Assembly: GCA_964537715.1 (NCBI GenBank)
Contig: CAZIAH010000004.1
Coordinates: forward strand, 15,615 to 79,614
DNA length: 64,000 nt
Source of the DNA: CAZTZL01 sp964537715
GTDB taxonomy: Bacteria > Zhuqueibacterota > QNDG01 > DSAB01
Reading direction: 5' to 3'
Every line of letters begins with the position of its first letter. The stretch's first letter is position 1. The position numbers were made by a program, and so were the translations under genes. Shown one piece after another: positions 1-8,989 of this stretch. Below the pieces are notes generated by a model. It was not told the origin of the DNA. It saw nothing but the letters and a program-made list of their open reading frames with translations, and did no database searches.

Positions 1-233
1 ATCAAACCGTTCAGTACTTCATTGGCGGTTCCGTCTCCACCCATGGCGACGACCACATCCACCTTTTCTTTGGCGGCCAGTTTTGTCAATTCGGACGCAT
101 GCCACGGCCTTTCCGTGTAAATCAGATCATATGCAAGTTGATATTCTTCCAAAAGTTTTTTAACGTCAGGCACAGCTTTGGCGGCATGTCCCTTCCCTGC
201 CATCGGATTGACAATGATGCGAAACTTTGGCAT
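1..233 (-). CDS. YegS/diacylglycerol kinase-like lipid kinase, N-terminal fragment
   Basis: The reverse strand opens with ATG at 233 and reads to the window edge, about 77 residues, so the C-terminal three quarters are missing. The start MPKFRIIVNPMAGKG is the typical first strand and Asn-Pro loop of the DAGK catalytic domain, and VVVAMGGDGTANEVLNGL carries the diagnostic GGDGT nucleotide-binding motif at about residues 65-69. Family members phosphorylate diacylglycerol, sphingosine-like or phosphatidylglycerol substrates at the inner membrane; the lipid cannot be told from this part. A GGGAGAGAG Shine-Dalgarno tract lies just before the start, and a perfect 16 bp palindrome lies 18 nt upstream. 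Purine nucleoside phosphorylase precedes it on the same strand, separated by three hairpins. Confidence 0.85.
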   Translation of the reverse strand, partial: MPKFRIIVNPMAGKGHAAKAVPDVKKLLEEYQLAYDLIYTERPWHASELTKLAAKEKVDVVVAMGGDGTANEVLNGL

Positions 234-250
234 GCTCTCTCTCCCGTTCT

Positions 251-266
251 TTTGTTCATGAACAAA
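251..266. promoter_or_regulatory. 16 bp perfect palindrome, possible operator
   Basis: TTTGTTCATGAACAAA is self-complementary over all 16 bases and sits 18 nt upstream of the start of the lipid-kinase gene. That position suits a repressor site or a small hairpin in the leader. No matching regulator is encoded in the window, so the function is inferred. Confidence 0.3.
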
Positions 267-298
267 CGACCACCCGTAAAGCGGATATCTTTTAATTC

Positions 299-376
299 AT
301 CCCGAATGGTCGGGATGGACTAAAAGTAGGCACGTCTGTGCCTACCAGTTTCTGATCGAGTCCCGATTTATCGGGA
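299..376. terminator. Cluster of three hairpins after the nucleoside phosphorylase gene
   Basis: Three short perfect stems follow each other: ATCCCGA/TCGGGAT (299-316), GTAGGCAC/GTGCCTAC with loop GTCT (326-345), and TCCCGA/TCGGGA (361-376). They lie directly after the stop of the phosphorylase gene in its direction of transcription. None has a clear U tract, so they may block transcription, stabilise the mRNA 3' end, or be degenerate palindromic repeats. The ATCCCGA/TCGGGAT pair also recurs in the repeats near 12.0 and 16.6 kb. Confidence 0.45.
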
Positions 377-382
377 TGAAGA

Positions 383-1222
383 TCAATCGATAGAATTTGA
401 TATTCCGGCAATCACTTCTTTCATCCAGATTGAGAACTGTTGCTCTCCTTTTGTGGCAACTTCCTTGACCTCGTGATGGCTCAGCCGTTTTGAAGAAAGC
501 CCCGTTGCCATATTGGTGATCAAAGAAACACCAAGAATCCGCATACCCATTTGAACGCCTGCGATCACTTCGGGAACCGTGGACATACAGACGGCATCGC
601 CCCCCATCCGGCGGATCATCCGGATCTCGGCGGCCGTCTCGTAACTCGGTCCGGAAGTCACAGCAAGAATTCCTTTTTTTAAGCGAATGCCTGACTTTTT
701 GGCTGCGCTTTCGCCGATTCGAATCAGGAACGGATCGTACGGCGCGCTCATGTCCGGAAAGCGCTCGCCGTATGAGGGATCGTGCGTTCCTATCAGCGGA
801 TTGGTTCCCATCAGATTGATGTGATCGGTGATCAGCATGAGGTCTCCGGGAGAAAATTTCGTATTCAATGCGCCGGCCGCATTGGTGAGAACAAGCACCC
901 GGATGCCCAGTCTGGAGAGAACGCGGATCGAAAAAATCACCTGATGAATGGGATACCCTTCGTAATAGTGGACCCTGCCCTGAAGAATCAGGAACGGGAC
1001 GTTGCCGATGCGGCCGCACACCAGACGGCCCCGATGCCCTTCGACCGTCGATGCAGGCCAGAAAGGAATCGATGCGGTTTCAATTGAAAATGAGATTTCC
1101 ATTTGATCCGCAAACGCTCCCAATCCCGATCCCAGTGTGAGACCAATTTCGGGAAGAGGTTTGGGAATGTGGGCTGAAATAAAATCGACGGCTTGCTGAA
1201 TTTGATCGATTTCTTTGATCAT
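383..1222 (-). CDS. Purine nucleoside phosphorylase (trimeric PNP/MTAP family)
   Basis: About 279 residues from the chosen start MIKEIDQIQQ, the usual size of the trimeric PNP family, which cleaves purine (deoxy)nucleosides with phosphate in salvage. Visible motifs are the phosphate loop GSGLG, GRVHYYEGY, TNAAGALN, the ribose/base segment TSGPSYETAAEIR, GGDAVCMSTVPE, and TNMATGL. The Asn in TNMATGL is at the position where PNPs of 6-oxopurines have Asn and methylthioadenosine phosphorylases have Asp, so guanosine/inosine are the likely substrates. The frame stays open to an ATG at 1297, but those 25 extra residues are hydrophobic and unconserved, so the internal ATG is preferred; neither start has a strong ribosome-binding site. 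It is divergent from the deacetylase-like gene at 1350. Confidence 0.92.
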   Translation of the reverse strand: MIKEIDQIQQAVDFISAHIPKPLPEIGLTLGSGLGAFADQMEISFSIETASIPFWPASTVEGHRGRLVCGRIGNVPFLILQGRVHYYEGYPIHQVIFSIRVLSRLGIRVLVLTNAAGALNTKFSPGDLMLITDHINLMGTNPLIGTHDPSYGERFPDMSAPYDPFLIRIGESAAKKSGIRLKKGILAVTSGPSYETAAEIRMIRRMGGDAVCMSTVPEVIAGVQMGMRILGVSLITNMATGLSSKRLSHHEVKEVATKGEQQFSIWMKEVIAGISNSID

Positions 1223-1349
1223 AAAGTGATTCAATGTAAATATTTCAAAAAGGAAATACAAGAAGTTTCTGAATAAAGACTTAACCGGTTTTTCCATTTG
1301 ACATTTTGTGACTATTCATGTACCTTAAAAAACCAAAAGGAAAATAAGA

Positions 1350-2198
1350 ATGGAAATCTTTTATTCTCCAAAGTGTCTTGAATACGAACATCCGAACCAT
1401 CCCGAATCTCCAGACAGAATTGGAAGAACGGCCGATTATCTGACAAAAAAAGGATTCACGTTCATCGAACCCCGAACTGCCCTGAAAGAAGACATTCTGA
1501 GAGTGCATTCAAAAACAATGTTTGACGGCGTAAAAGCAGGCACCCAATCCGATTACGATACACCGGCAATTCCCGGGATATTTGATGATGCGATGTTGTC
1601 GGCCGGTTCGGCGATTCAGGCGGCTGAAGCGGCTGTCAAAAACGAACCGGCATTCTCCCTGATGCGGCCACCCGGACACCACGCCACAAGAAACAGAGTC
1701 ATGGGATTCTGCTATTTTAACAACATCGCAATCGCTTCGGCAAAAGTTCTGGATCGATTCCCGAAGAACAAAATCGCAATTCTGGATATCGATTGTCATC
1801 ACGGAAACGGAACCGAGGATATTTTTTTGAATCATTCGTCGATCATCTACGCTTCTCTGCATCAGAGTCCACTTTATCCCGGAACCGGGCTTCAATCCCG
1901 CGGCAACTGCTACAACTTTCCTCTTTTCCCCGGGACCGAAGAAACCGGGTATCTGGAGACACTTCAAAACGCATGTGAAATTATCCGGCAATTTTCACCG
2001 GCGCTGATCGGGGTCTCCGCCGGTTTCGATACCTGCCGGAACGATCCGCTCACGCAATTGAATCTGGATATAGAGAGCTATCAAAAAATCGGCGAGATGA
2101 TTTCCGGACTAAAAATTCCTACATTTATCGTCATCGAAGGCGGATACAGTTCGGATCTGCCCGAATGTATTTTTTCATTTTTAGTGGGATTCGAATAA
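1350..2198 (+). CDS. Histone deacetylase-like amidohydrolase (AcuC/HDAC superfamily)
   Basis: This 282-residue protein has the arginase/deacetylase fold signatures: RPPGHHA with the two active-site histidines, GFCYFNN, the zinc-binding DIDCHHGNGTE, SAGFD with the third zinc ligand, and EGGY at the C terminus. Bacterial relatives deacetylate acetoin-linked proteins, acetylpolyamines or other N-acyl amines in the cytoplasm; the sequence does not settle which. The ATG follows AAAAGGAAAATAAG, a reasonable Shine-Dalgarno. It is slightly shorter than many AcuC proteins and ends soon after the EGGY strand. The cysE gene follows 81 nt downstream. Confidence 0.9.
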   Translation: MEIFYSPKCLEYEHPNHPESPDRIGRTADYLTKKGFTFIEPRTALKEDILRVHSKTMFDGVKAGTQSDYDTPAIPGIFDDAMLSAGSAIQAAEAAVKNEPAFSLMRPPGHHATRNRVMGFCYFNNIAIASAKVLDRFPKNKIAILDIDCHHGNGTEDIFLNHSSIIYASLHQSPLYPGTGLQSRGNCYNFPLFPGTEETGYLETLQNACEIIRQFSPALIGVSAGFDTCRNDPLTQLNLDIESYQKIGEMISGLKIPTFIVIEGGYSSDLPECIFSFLVGFE

Positions 2199-2279
2199 AA
2201 AGTGCCGTTAAATTAGCAAATAATTTATTATATTATTAAAGAAACAAAATGAACCCGAATCCGATAAAACAACGTAAAT

Positions 2280-2930
2280 ATGTTTAAACTGCTCAAGGAA
2301 GATATTCAAACCGTATTCATCAAAGACCCGGCTGCACGCTCGACACTCGAAGTGCTGCTTTGTTATCCGGGACTCCACGCCCTCTGGGTACACCGCATTG
2401 CACATGGATTATGGAGACGGAAATTCTATCTGCTTGCCAGAATCCTCTCACAGATCAGCCGATGGATGACGGCAATTGAAATCCATCCGGGAGCCAAAAT
2501 CGGCAGGAAATTTTTTATGGACCACGGCGCGGGTATCGTGATCGGCGAGACAGCGGAAATTTATGACAACGTGTTGATGTATCAGGGAGTCGTGCTCGGT
2601 GGAACCTCTCTCGAAAAGAAAAAACGCCACCCGACCATCGGGAACGATGTGATCATTGGTGCCGGAGCCATTCTGCTTGGCCCGATCATCATCGGGGACG
2701 GAGGAAAGATCGGAGCGGGATCGGTTGTGGTTAAAGATGTACCGCCCGAAAAGACCGTGGTCGGCGTCCCCGCGCGAATCGCCGGAGAGCATGCCCATCT
2801 GTTAGTCGATCTGGAACACGGCCAGCTGCCCGATCCGATATTGAACACGTTGCAGCATCTTCTCGACGAACAGAAAAAACTGAAAGATAAAATCACGCAT
2901 CTCGAAAAACAGTTCGATCAAAAAAAATAA
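2280..2930 (+). CDS. cysE: Serine O-acetyltransferase (CysE/EpsC type)
   Basis: 216 residues, close to the short EpsC form of serine acetyltransferase, which makes O-acetylserine from serine and acetyl-CoA, the first step of cysteine synthesis. The N-terminal helical part runs to about residue 70 (DPAARSTLEVLLCYPGLHAL, HRIAHGLW). A left-handed beta-helix of hexapeptide repeats follows, with IHPGAKIG, FMDHGAGIVIGETA (catalytic His and Asp region), YQGVVLGGTS and KKKRHPTIGNDVIIGAGA. The C terminus after residue 185 is a charged helix. No cysK lies next to it; panB is 33 nt downstream. Confidence 0.94.
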   Translation: MFKLLKEDIQTVFIKDPAARSTLEVLLCYPGLHALWVHRIAHGLWRRKFYLLARILSQISRWMTAIEIHPGAKIGRKFFMDHGAGIVIGETAEIYDNVLMYQGVVLGGTSLEKKKRHPTIGNDVIIGAGAILLGPIIIGDGGKIGAGSVVVKDVPPEKTVVGVPARIAGEHAHLLVDLEHGQLPDPILNTLQHLLDEQKKLKDKITHLEKQFDQKK

Positions 2931-2963
2931 ACGGATTTTTGTCTCTTCGAAAAAGGGTGCAAA

Positions 2964-3770
2964 ATGGGATCCAAAGAAAAAATGACCATTCCGAAACTTC
3001 AATCGATGAAGAAGGAAGGATCAAAAATCACCTGCCTCACCGCTTACGACTATTTGACCGCATCCATTCTGGACAGCGCCGGTATTGATCTCATTCTGGT
3101 CGGCGATTCCTGTTCCATGGTTTTCACCGGCCATCCAACCACATTGCCCATTACATTGGAACAGATGATCTACCACACACAGGCGGTCAGCCGCGGGGTA
3201 GACAGGGCCGTCTTGATTTCGGACATGCCCTTTCTCTCTTTTCAGACCGGTCCAGAAGAGGCCGTTAAAAACGCCGGCCGGTTTTTGAAAGAAGGAGAGG
3301 CACACGGCGTTAAAGTGGAAGGCGGTGAGGCCATTGCAGAAACGATCCACCGACTGGTGCAGATGGGAATTCCGGTCATGGGTCATCTCGGTCTCACACC
3401 ACAATCGGTCCGGCTTTTCGGGGGATACAGTGTTCGCGGCATGGAAAAAACGGAAGCGGACACGCTTCGAAAAGATGCGAAAATCTTAGAAGAAGCGGGT
3501 GTGTTTTCAATCGTTCTGGAAAAAATCCCCGCCAGACTGGCCAGACAAATCACAGAAAGCGTTTCTGTGCCTACCATCGGTATCGGTGCGGGAGTGCACT
3601 GTGACGGCCAGATTCTGGTGACGCCTGACATGTTGGGCTTGTTCGAAGCCTTTAAACCGAAATTTGTCAGGCAGTACGAACGAATCGCGAAAAGAATTCG
3701 AAAAGCCGTCGGAAAATATATCGAAGATGTGAAAAATGGTGGATATCCTGCCGAGGAGGAAAGCTACTGA
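2964..3770 (+). CDS. panB: 3-methyl-2-oxobutanoate hydroxymethyltransferase
   Basis: 268 residues, the standard length of PanB, which transfers a hydroxymethyl group from methylene-tetrahydrofolate to 2-oxoisovalerate to make ketopantoate for pantothenate and CoA. The TIM barrel shows TCLTAYDY, ILVGDSCSMVFTGH with the first metal-binding Asp, LISDMPFLSF with the second Asp, VKVEGG with the Glu, GHLGLTPQSV, the catalytic-base segment IVLEKIPA, and TIGIGAG with QILVTPDMLGL. The start follows AAAAGGGTG. Its TGA stop overlaps the ATG of the next gene by one base, which suggests translational coupling. Confidence 0.96.
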   Translation: MGSKEKMTIPKLQSMKKEGSKITCLTAYDYLTASILDSAGIDLILVGDSCSMVFTGHPTTLPITLEQMIYHTQAVSRGVDRAVLISDMPFLSFQTGPEEAVKNAGRFLKEGEAHGVKVEGGEAIAETIHRLVQMGIPVMGHLGLTPQSVRLFGGYSVRGMEKTEADTLRKDAKILEEAGVFSIVLEKIPARLARQITESVSVPTIGIGAGVHCDGQILVTPDMLGLFEAFKPKFVRQYERIAKRIRKAVGKYIEDVKNGGYPAEEESY

Positions 3771-4243
3771 TGGAATCTTCTTTTCTTTTTCTGTTTGTCG
3801 GAGTTTTTATTTTCATCGCAAAATCACTGGTTGGCAACCGAAGCGGAATGGTTCAATTTCTTTCATTTCTGACCATCGGTTTCATTACGGGAACCATCAT
3901 CGGAATCATGGAAAGCCAGGCCCTGATTCCAGGCCTGTCCCTGCCCTGGCTGAGCGGCTCCATTATCGGAATCCTGTCCGCAATTCTGATCTACTATGCG
4001 GAAAAACTTGATCTTTTTCATCGCCCCGGCATACAGTATATCTCGACGACCCTTCTGTCATTGATACTTGCCTCGGCCTGTTACGGCCTGCTTGCCCTCT
4101 ATCTTTTCCGGCTCCAGCCCGAAAAGAGTTTCCCGTTTGCCAGGGGAATCGTTTTTCTCATTTTCTTGCTATATGCATTCATCATTGTGTTTGGATATAC
4201 TTTCCCAAAACGCTGGTTTATCAAACGCGAAGACAAAATCTGA
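3770..4243 (+). CDS. Small integral membrane protein, function unknown
   Basis: 157 residues that I do not recognise. About four hydrophobic segments are visible: residues 4-18, 27-48, 57-75 and 88-112, with another near 125-145. The chain ends in a basic tail (PKRWFIKREDKI), which would face the cytoplasm. Its start codon overlaps the panB stop, so the two are probably translated together, yet nothing in it ties it to pantothenate synthesis. No polar catalytic motif stands out. Confidence 0.7.
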   Translation: MESSFLFLFVGVFIFIAKSLVGNRSGMVQFLSFLTIGFITGTIIGIMESQALIPGLSLPWLSGSIIGILSAILIYYAEKLDLFHRPGIQYISTTLLSLILASACYGLLALYLFRLQPEKSFPFARGIVFLIFLLYAFIIVFGYTFPKRWFIKREDKI

Positions 4244-4291
4244 CATTTATAAAAAGGAGTTTATTCTTTCACATTTTTTGCGTAATGCTTC

Positions 4292-6247
4292 TTAATCTAA
4301 CACTTCCCGAAGTGTTCTTAATAATCCCCCCAAATCATAGGGCTTTTGCAGAAATTCAAACCCCCGTTTTTTAATCAGCGGCCACTGAGATTTTTTATCC
4401 GTATACCCGCTGGCCAAAAGAATCTTAATCTGTGGTTTTTCCGAAAGTATTTGATCCACCAGTTCGATTCCGTTCCCATCGGGCAAAACAACATCGCTGA
4501 ACAGCAATTCAAAATCGCCCTTTTTCGACGAAAAAATCTGCTTTGCCTCTTCAACGTTCGCAGCGGTTAATATTTTATATCCATTCTTGGCCAAAGCTTT
4601 TCGGGTAAACGATCGTACCATTTCTTCATCTTCCACAACTAAAATTCGCTCCCCTTTTCCCTTCGGAAATCTTTTCCCGGCCGTTTCGAGATCGGACTGT
4701 TTTTCTTTGTCAAAAACAGCCGGTAGATAAATTTTAAAAATCGAACCCTCTCCCGGTTCGCTGTACACATGAATCCATCCATTGTGCTGTTTGATAATCC
4801 CGTATATGACAGACAATCCCAGTCCCGTTCCTTTGCCGACACCTTTTGTTGTAAAAAAGGGTTCAAAAATATGTCGGATAGTCTCCGCATTCATGCCGAT
4901 ACCGGTATCGGAAATGGAAAAGCAGACAAATTCACCCGCTTTGGCTTCAGGAATCATCTGGGCCGACAGTTTATCCAAAACGATATTCTCTGTCTTCAGT
5001 GTTAATTTACCACCTTCCGACATCGCGTCTCTTGCATTCACAACCAGATTCATAATTACCTGTTCCATGGATCCCCGGTCGGCATTGACATTCCACAAAT
5101 CCGGTTCAAAATCGATGCTGATACCTATATCCTCTCCGATCAATCTGTGAAAGATTTTCAACAGATTTTCGATGTGAAGATTGAGATCGATCAAATCATA
5201 TTTCAGGGGCTGTTTGCGGCCGAACAGAAGCAGCTGTCGGGTCAGATCCGCGGCTCTCCCTGAAGCGCTCTGGATTTCCTGAAGATCACGATATACCACA
5301 TGGGATTTGTCGATCTCAAGCATGGCCACATCGGCACATCCCTGTATGGCCGTCAGCAGATTATTGAAATCGTGGGCAATTCCTCCGGCAAGAATGCCGA
5401 TAGCCTCCATTTTTTGCGCCTGAAGAAGTTCAGACTGGGCTTTTTCTTTCTCTCTTTCTGCCCGCTTTCTCTCGGCGATCTGCTTTTGCAATTTTTGAGT
5501 GCGTTCCCGCACCCTCTTCTCAAGTTCCTCCTGATCTTTGATCAAAGCTTGATCTCTTGCCTGTATTTCAGAAAGCATTTCATTGAATCCATCAATCAGC
5601 AAACCCAGTTCATCATTGCTTTCTTTCCTGGCTCGCAGAGAATAATCCTTTTCTGTGGATACCTTTTTTGCTATCCCGACCAGATTCAAGATCGGTTCCG
5701 AAATAATATGCTGGAGAGCCGACGTGGCCAGATAGATAAAAAGAAGTGAGAGCAGTAATACGACAAAAACAATGCCGGCATACTGTTTCAAGCGTGCGTT
5801 CATTTCCAAAAGATCGTACTGAAGAATGACCTTACCGATATTCTCGTCTTCCAACATAATCGGATGGAGGACATATAAAAACTCATTTTGGAAATAAGCT
5901 TGATACGTATTCATTTGTTCGGGCAACTTGTACTCACTTTTTTGACGAATGTAGCTGGCAAACAGGATATTGTTTGGTTTAAAAATGAATGCGGCCACGA
6001 TATGTTCTTTATATTTCAAAGCAGAGAGGATTTCTTCGGCAGCCAGCGGATCATCAAAAGCCAGAGCAGCTGTACTGTTGTTTCCAATAATTTCCGCCAG
6101 AATGGTCAGTTCGTTGATCATCGTATGACGGGACATTTTCACTTCATACCAGATAAACGAGGCCGAGGCCAGGAGCAGGGCAATGATACTGATCAACATG
6201 ATGATCAACGTCAATTTATATTTGATCGATCTATCCCTGAATCTCAT
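4292..6247 (-). CDS. Membrane hybrid histidine kinase with YfiN-like sensor (CHASE8-HAMP-HisKA-HATPase-REC)
   Basis: 651 residues. TM1 is at about 11-34 and TM2 at 157-177, framing a periplasmic domain with the run NNSTAALAFDD and then VAAFIFKPNN, the pattern of the CHASE8 sensor of the diguanylate cyclase YfiN. HAMP follows at about 178-232, a charged coiled coil at 232-278, and a HisKA domain with GGIAHDFNNLLTAI (His292). The ATPase core has NLVVNARDA, DTGIGM, FFTTKGVGKGTGLGL; the C-terminal receiver has LVVEDEE, SDVVLPDGNG (Asp585) and FLQKPYD. The start overlaps the YfiR-like stop (ATGA), so the two are coupled. YfiR is a periplasmic partner of YfiN, which supports a receptor-YfiR-kinase signalling chain here. 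No HPt or DNA-binding output domain is present. Confidence 0.92.
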   Translation of the reverse strand: MRFRDRSIKYKLTLIIMLISIIALLLASASFIWYEVKMSRHTMINELTILAEIIGNNSTAALAFDDPLAAEEILSALKYKEHIVAAFIFKPNNILFASYIRQKSEYKLPEQMNTYQAYFQNEFLYVLHPIMLEDENIGKVILQYDLLEMNARLKQYAGIVFVVLLLSLLFIYLATSALQHIISEPILNLVGIAKKVSTEKDYSLRARKESNDELGLLIDGFNEMLSEIQARDQALIKDQEELEKRVRERTQKLQKQIAERKRAEREKEKAQSELLQAQKMEAIGILAGGIAHDFNNLLTAIQGCADVAMLEIDKSHVVYRDLQEIQSASGRAADLTRQLLLFGRKQPLKYDLIDLNLHIENLLKIFHRLIGEDIGISIDFEPDLWNVNADRGSMEQVIMNLVVNARDAMSEGGKLTLKTENIVLDKLSAQMIPEAKAGEFVCFSISDTGIGMNAETIRHIFEPFFTTKGVGKGTGLGLSVIYGIIKQHNGWIHVYSEPGEGSIFKIYLPAVFDKEKQSDLETAGKRFPKGKGERILVVEDEEMVRSFTRKALAKNGYKILTAANVEEAKQIFSSKKGDFELLFSDVVLPDGNGIELVDQILSEKPQIKILLASGYTDKKSQWPLIKKRGFEFLQKPYDLGGLLRTLREVLD

Positions 6248-6798
6248 CGCGAACCGCCTCCCACAATCTTTGCCAGATTTAACAGTTTTGAACTCAATTT
6301 CAGCCCGGCGGCCTGTGCTGCATCGACATTGATTTCAAAATGAATCTTATTCGCTTTTCTGATAAAATTGATGATTCCACCTTCCCGACTAAAATTTTCC
6401 GTATCTCCGACGGTCAGTATACTCGCATGCCGCAGTTTACTGAAAATCATAGCGAGATTTTTTGTTTCAGAATCACTGATAAAAAGAATTTGACAGTTAT
6501 TTATATTATCGAGCCGATCATACCGTTCAATTTCGATTTGCCTGCCGTGTATGTACTTGCCCCGGACTGTATTGTCCAAATCGTCTCTGAAAGGATCCTG
6601 GCCCAAAATGCCGATGACGATCTGTTTTGAACTGTCCGCAAACACTTTATCAGGCCACTGAACGAATTTGGCAAATTGATATAGAAATGCGGCCTTGATC
6701 TGATATTCGGTGGGCTTGAAAACAGGCATCTCCTGGGCCGAAACCGAATGCACAAACAGGACAGCGATAAAAAGTAATAAGTGACCTTTTTTTGTCAT
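6244..6798 (-). CDS. YfiR-like periplasmic protein (DUF4154 family)
   Basis: About 184 residues from MTKKGHLLLFIAVLF, which begins a signal peptide ending near VSAQE. The mature part opens with EYQIKAAFLYQFAKFVQWP, the hallmark of DUF4154/YfiR proteins, then IGILGQDPF, a central LFISDSE, and the C-terminal pattern GGIINFIRKANKIHFEINV with AQAAGLKLSSKLLNLA. In Pseudomonas YfiR restrains the membrane cyclase YfiN; here the downstream overlapping gene has a YfiN-type sensor joined to a hybrid kinase instead. The start at 6798 has AAGG just upstream; an in-frame ATG at 6846 would add 16 residues before the signal peptide and is less likely. The TonB-dependent receptor lies 60 nt upstream on the same strand. 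Confidence 0.9.
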   Translation of the reverse strand: MTKKGHLLLFIAVLFVHSVSAQEMPVFKPTEYQIKAAFLYQFAKFVQWPDKVFADSSKQIVIGILGQDPFRDDLDNTVRGKYIHGRQIEIERYDRLDNINNCQILFISDSETKNLAMIFSKLRHASILTVGDTENFSREGGIINFIRKANKIHFEINVDAAQAAGLKLSSKLLNLAKIVGGGSR

Positions 6799-6858
6799 TG
6801 AACCTTTTTTGATTAGCGACTGGATACTCAAAATTTCGTCAACCAAACCGATTTTAGA

Positions 6859-8757
6859 CTAGAATTCCCATTTTACCGAACCGTAAATTCCTCTTTGAAC
6901 TTCAGTCGTAACGAAAGGAATGGAAAGTGTCGAAAACTCTGGATGATGATCATCCGGTAAATTCTGTCCGACAATTGAAACCTCCACTCCGGGGAAAAGG
7001 CGACACGTCAAACAAATATCTATATTGAAATAATCATCTATGTACATTCTGCTCGTCGATAACTGATCCACATACTTTGCCCATACATTCAAATCGAATT
7101 GATAGGGCAAATTGATAAAAGCCATAAAGGAAACTTGATGCTCGGGACTTTCTCCTTCAATATCATCATAATACTGGTATTGACTGCCTTCTTTCAGACT
7201 GGCATTGATTTTCAGATAAGTATAGGCCGCTCGTAATCGCAGTTTTCTATACGGACTCCAATCAAAAGAACATTCGGCCCCATAGGTCTTTGCCCCCCGG
7301 TTGTTGGCCGCTTTAAAGGGTTCGAACGATTGCAGTTTATCATACAAATTATAGAAAATAGCAATATCAAAATAAAAATTGGCCAGCGGATAATGATGAG
7401 ATCCCAATTCGAATGCCGTGAGTTCTTCGGAATCAAACGCCCTGTCCCCTTCGATAAAGATCGTCCACATATCATGATCGGCGCGGGAAGGTGAGCGAAT
7501 CGCACGGGAAACGGCTCCCCACAATGCATTCCGATCGTTCGGCTTCCAGATCATCCGCATGTTTGGCTGAACTTCAAAACCTGTAAAATCATTATGCTCA
7601 AATTTTGATCCGATGATCAACTTTAAAAATTCATCGCGGATTTTCCATTCTTCCTGTACAAACGCACTGTACAGATCGTATTGGCGATTCGGAGGATCAA
7701 ACATGACAATTGCAGAGTTCTCCATTTTATCCTTTGTCAGCCGATATTCAAGACCCCATACAACGCTGTGTCTTGGATGAATCTGAAACCGGTGTTGAAA
7801 ATCGACATCAAACGTATGGTATCCGCCGCCGATAAAATTTTTCTCGATTCGTTCCACCCGATCATAATAAAACTGTAGTGCAAAATCGGACTGCTCGGAA
7901 TAAATATGTTTCCAGCTTCCCAGTATATTGCCGCCGTAAAATTTAGTATAGTAGGGATCAAACGTGGTCACGACAATCTTTGTACCTGCTTTCCCATTAT
8001 AAATATCTCCCTGCAGCTTGAAGAAATTGGACTCCGATTGATCCCAATCCATTCGAAAACCGCCTCTCAATGCATCCCAGTCATCAAAAGCTTCTTTCCC
8101 CGATGCATCGACATAGCTGTCCCGTTTGAAATATTTACCATACATGCGATAATACACATGTTTCCCGATTTGTCCGCCATAACGGAAATGGGCAAACTGC
8201 TTTTCATCGGTTCCGATACCTGTGACCAACAGTCCGCCCTGGGTCTCACGGACATTTTTTGAAATTACATTAATAATACCGTTTACGGCATTCGCTCCCC
8301 ACAAAGTGGCTCCGGGACCGCGAATAACTTCGATATGATCCAAATCCTCCAAAAACATGTCCTGTGCTTCCCAAAACACACCCGAAAACAGGGGAGAGTA
8401 TACACTCCTGCCGTCTATCAAAACCAGCAGTTTGTTGGCAAAAAGACTGTTAAATCCCCGGGAACTGATTGCCCATTTGTTCGCATCCAGTTTGCCGACC
8501 TGAAATCCAGGAACCATGCGCAGCGCTTCTGCAATCGTGGTCACACCTGAATGTTCAATCTCATCACAAGTGATTACGGAAATGGCCGCGGCCACATCGG
8601 AAACTTTTTCGGTCTTTCTGGAAGCCAGACTGACTTCGATATTCATCAATTCCTCGAGACTCAACTCCGTCAAATCGACAGATTCAACCTGAGCGATCCC
8701 GGTTGTAACAACCATAAACAACAAGAAAAAAAAGCATTTTTGCTTGATTATCTCCAT
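6859..8757 (-). CDS. TonB-dependent outer membrane receptor
   Basis: 632 residues from the chosen start MEIIKQKCFFFLLF, a signal peptide ending near GIAQVES. The mature N terminus has VDLTELSLEELMNIEVS, a lead-in often found in receptors encoded with YfiR-like proteins. The plug domain follows (about 55-170), with SVITCDEIEHSG, IAEALRMVPGFQV, SRGFNSLFANKLLVLIDGRSVY, EVIRGPGATLWGANAVNGIINVISK. The rest is a beta-barrel ending in VKWEF with a terminal Phe, the usual signal for barrel assembly. The ligand cannot be read from the sequence. Start choice rests on GGAG seven bases before ATG; another in-frame ATG lies at 8799. No tonB, exbB or exbD is in the window. Confidence 0.93.
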   Translation of the reverse strand: MEIIKQKCFFFLLFMVVTTGIAQVESVDLTELSLEELMNIEVSLASRKTEKVSDVAAAISVITCDEIEHSGVTTIAEALRMVPGFQVGKLDANKWAISSRGFNSLFANKLLVLIDGRSVYSPLFSGVFWEAQDMFLEDLDHIEVIRGPGATLWGANAVNGIINVISKNVRETQGGLLVTGIGTDEKQFAHFRYGGQIGKHVYYRMYGKYFKRDSYVDASGKEAFDDWDALRGGFRMDWDQSESNFFKLQGDIYNGKAGTKIVVTTFDPYYTKFYGGNILGSWKHIYSEQSDFALQFYYDRVERIEKNFIGGGYHTFDVDFQHRFQIHPRHSVVWGLEYRLTKDKMENSAIVMFDPPNRQYDLYSAFVQEEWKIRDEFLKLIIGSKFEHNDFTGFEVQPNMRMIWKPNDRNALWGAVSRAIRSPSRADHDMWTIFIEGDRAFDSEELTAFELGSHHYPLANFYFDIAIFYNLYDKLQSFEPFKAANNRGAKTYGAECSFDWSPYRKLRLRAAYTYLKINASLKEGSQYQYYDDIEGESPEHQVSFMAFINLPYQFDLNVWAKYVDQLSTSRMYIDDYFNIDICLTCRLFPGVEVSIVGQNLPDDHHPEFSTLSIPFVTTEVQRGIYGSVKWEF

Positions 8758-8989
8758 CTGCTTTCTCCATTTAAAATTCCGCCTCTCCGCCTGAATCATG
8801 CACTAAAAACATCTTAAAACATGTTCTCAAGCAGCGCAAATAACATGCCAATGGTCTAATTGTTTATGATATATTAAATTCTTGTTAAACCAAACGCTTA
8901 GAAAAGAAGTTTTTATAAAAGGACAACTATTATCTGGAACATTTTTTCAAAATGAAATGCGATAGAAGGATAATATTTTAGACAATTAA

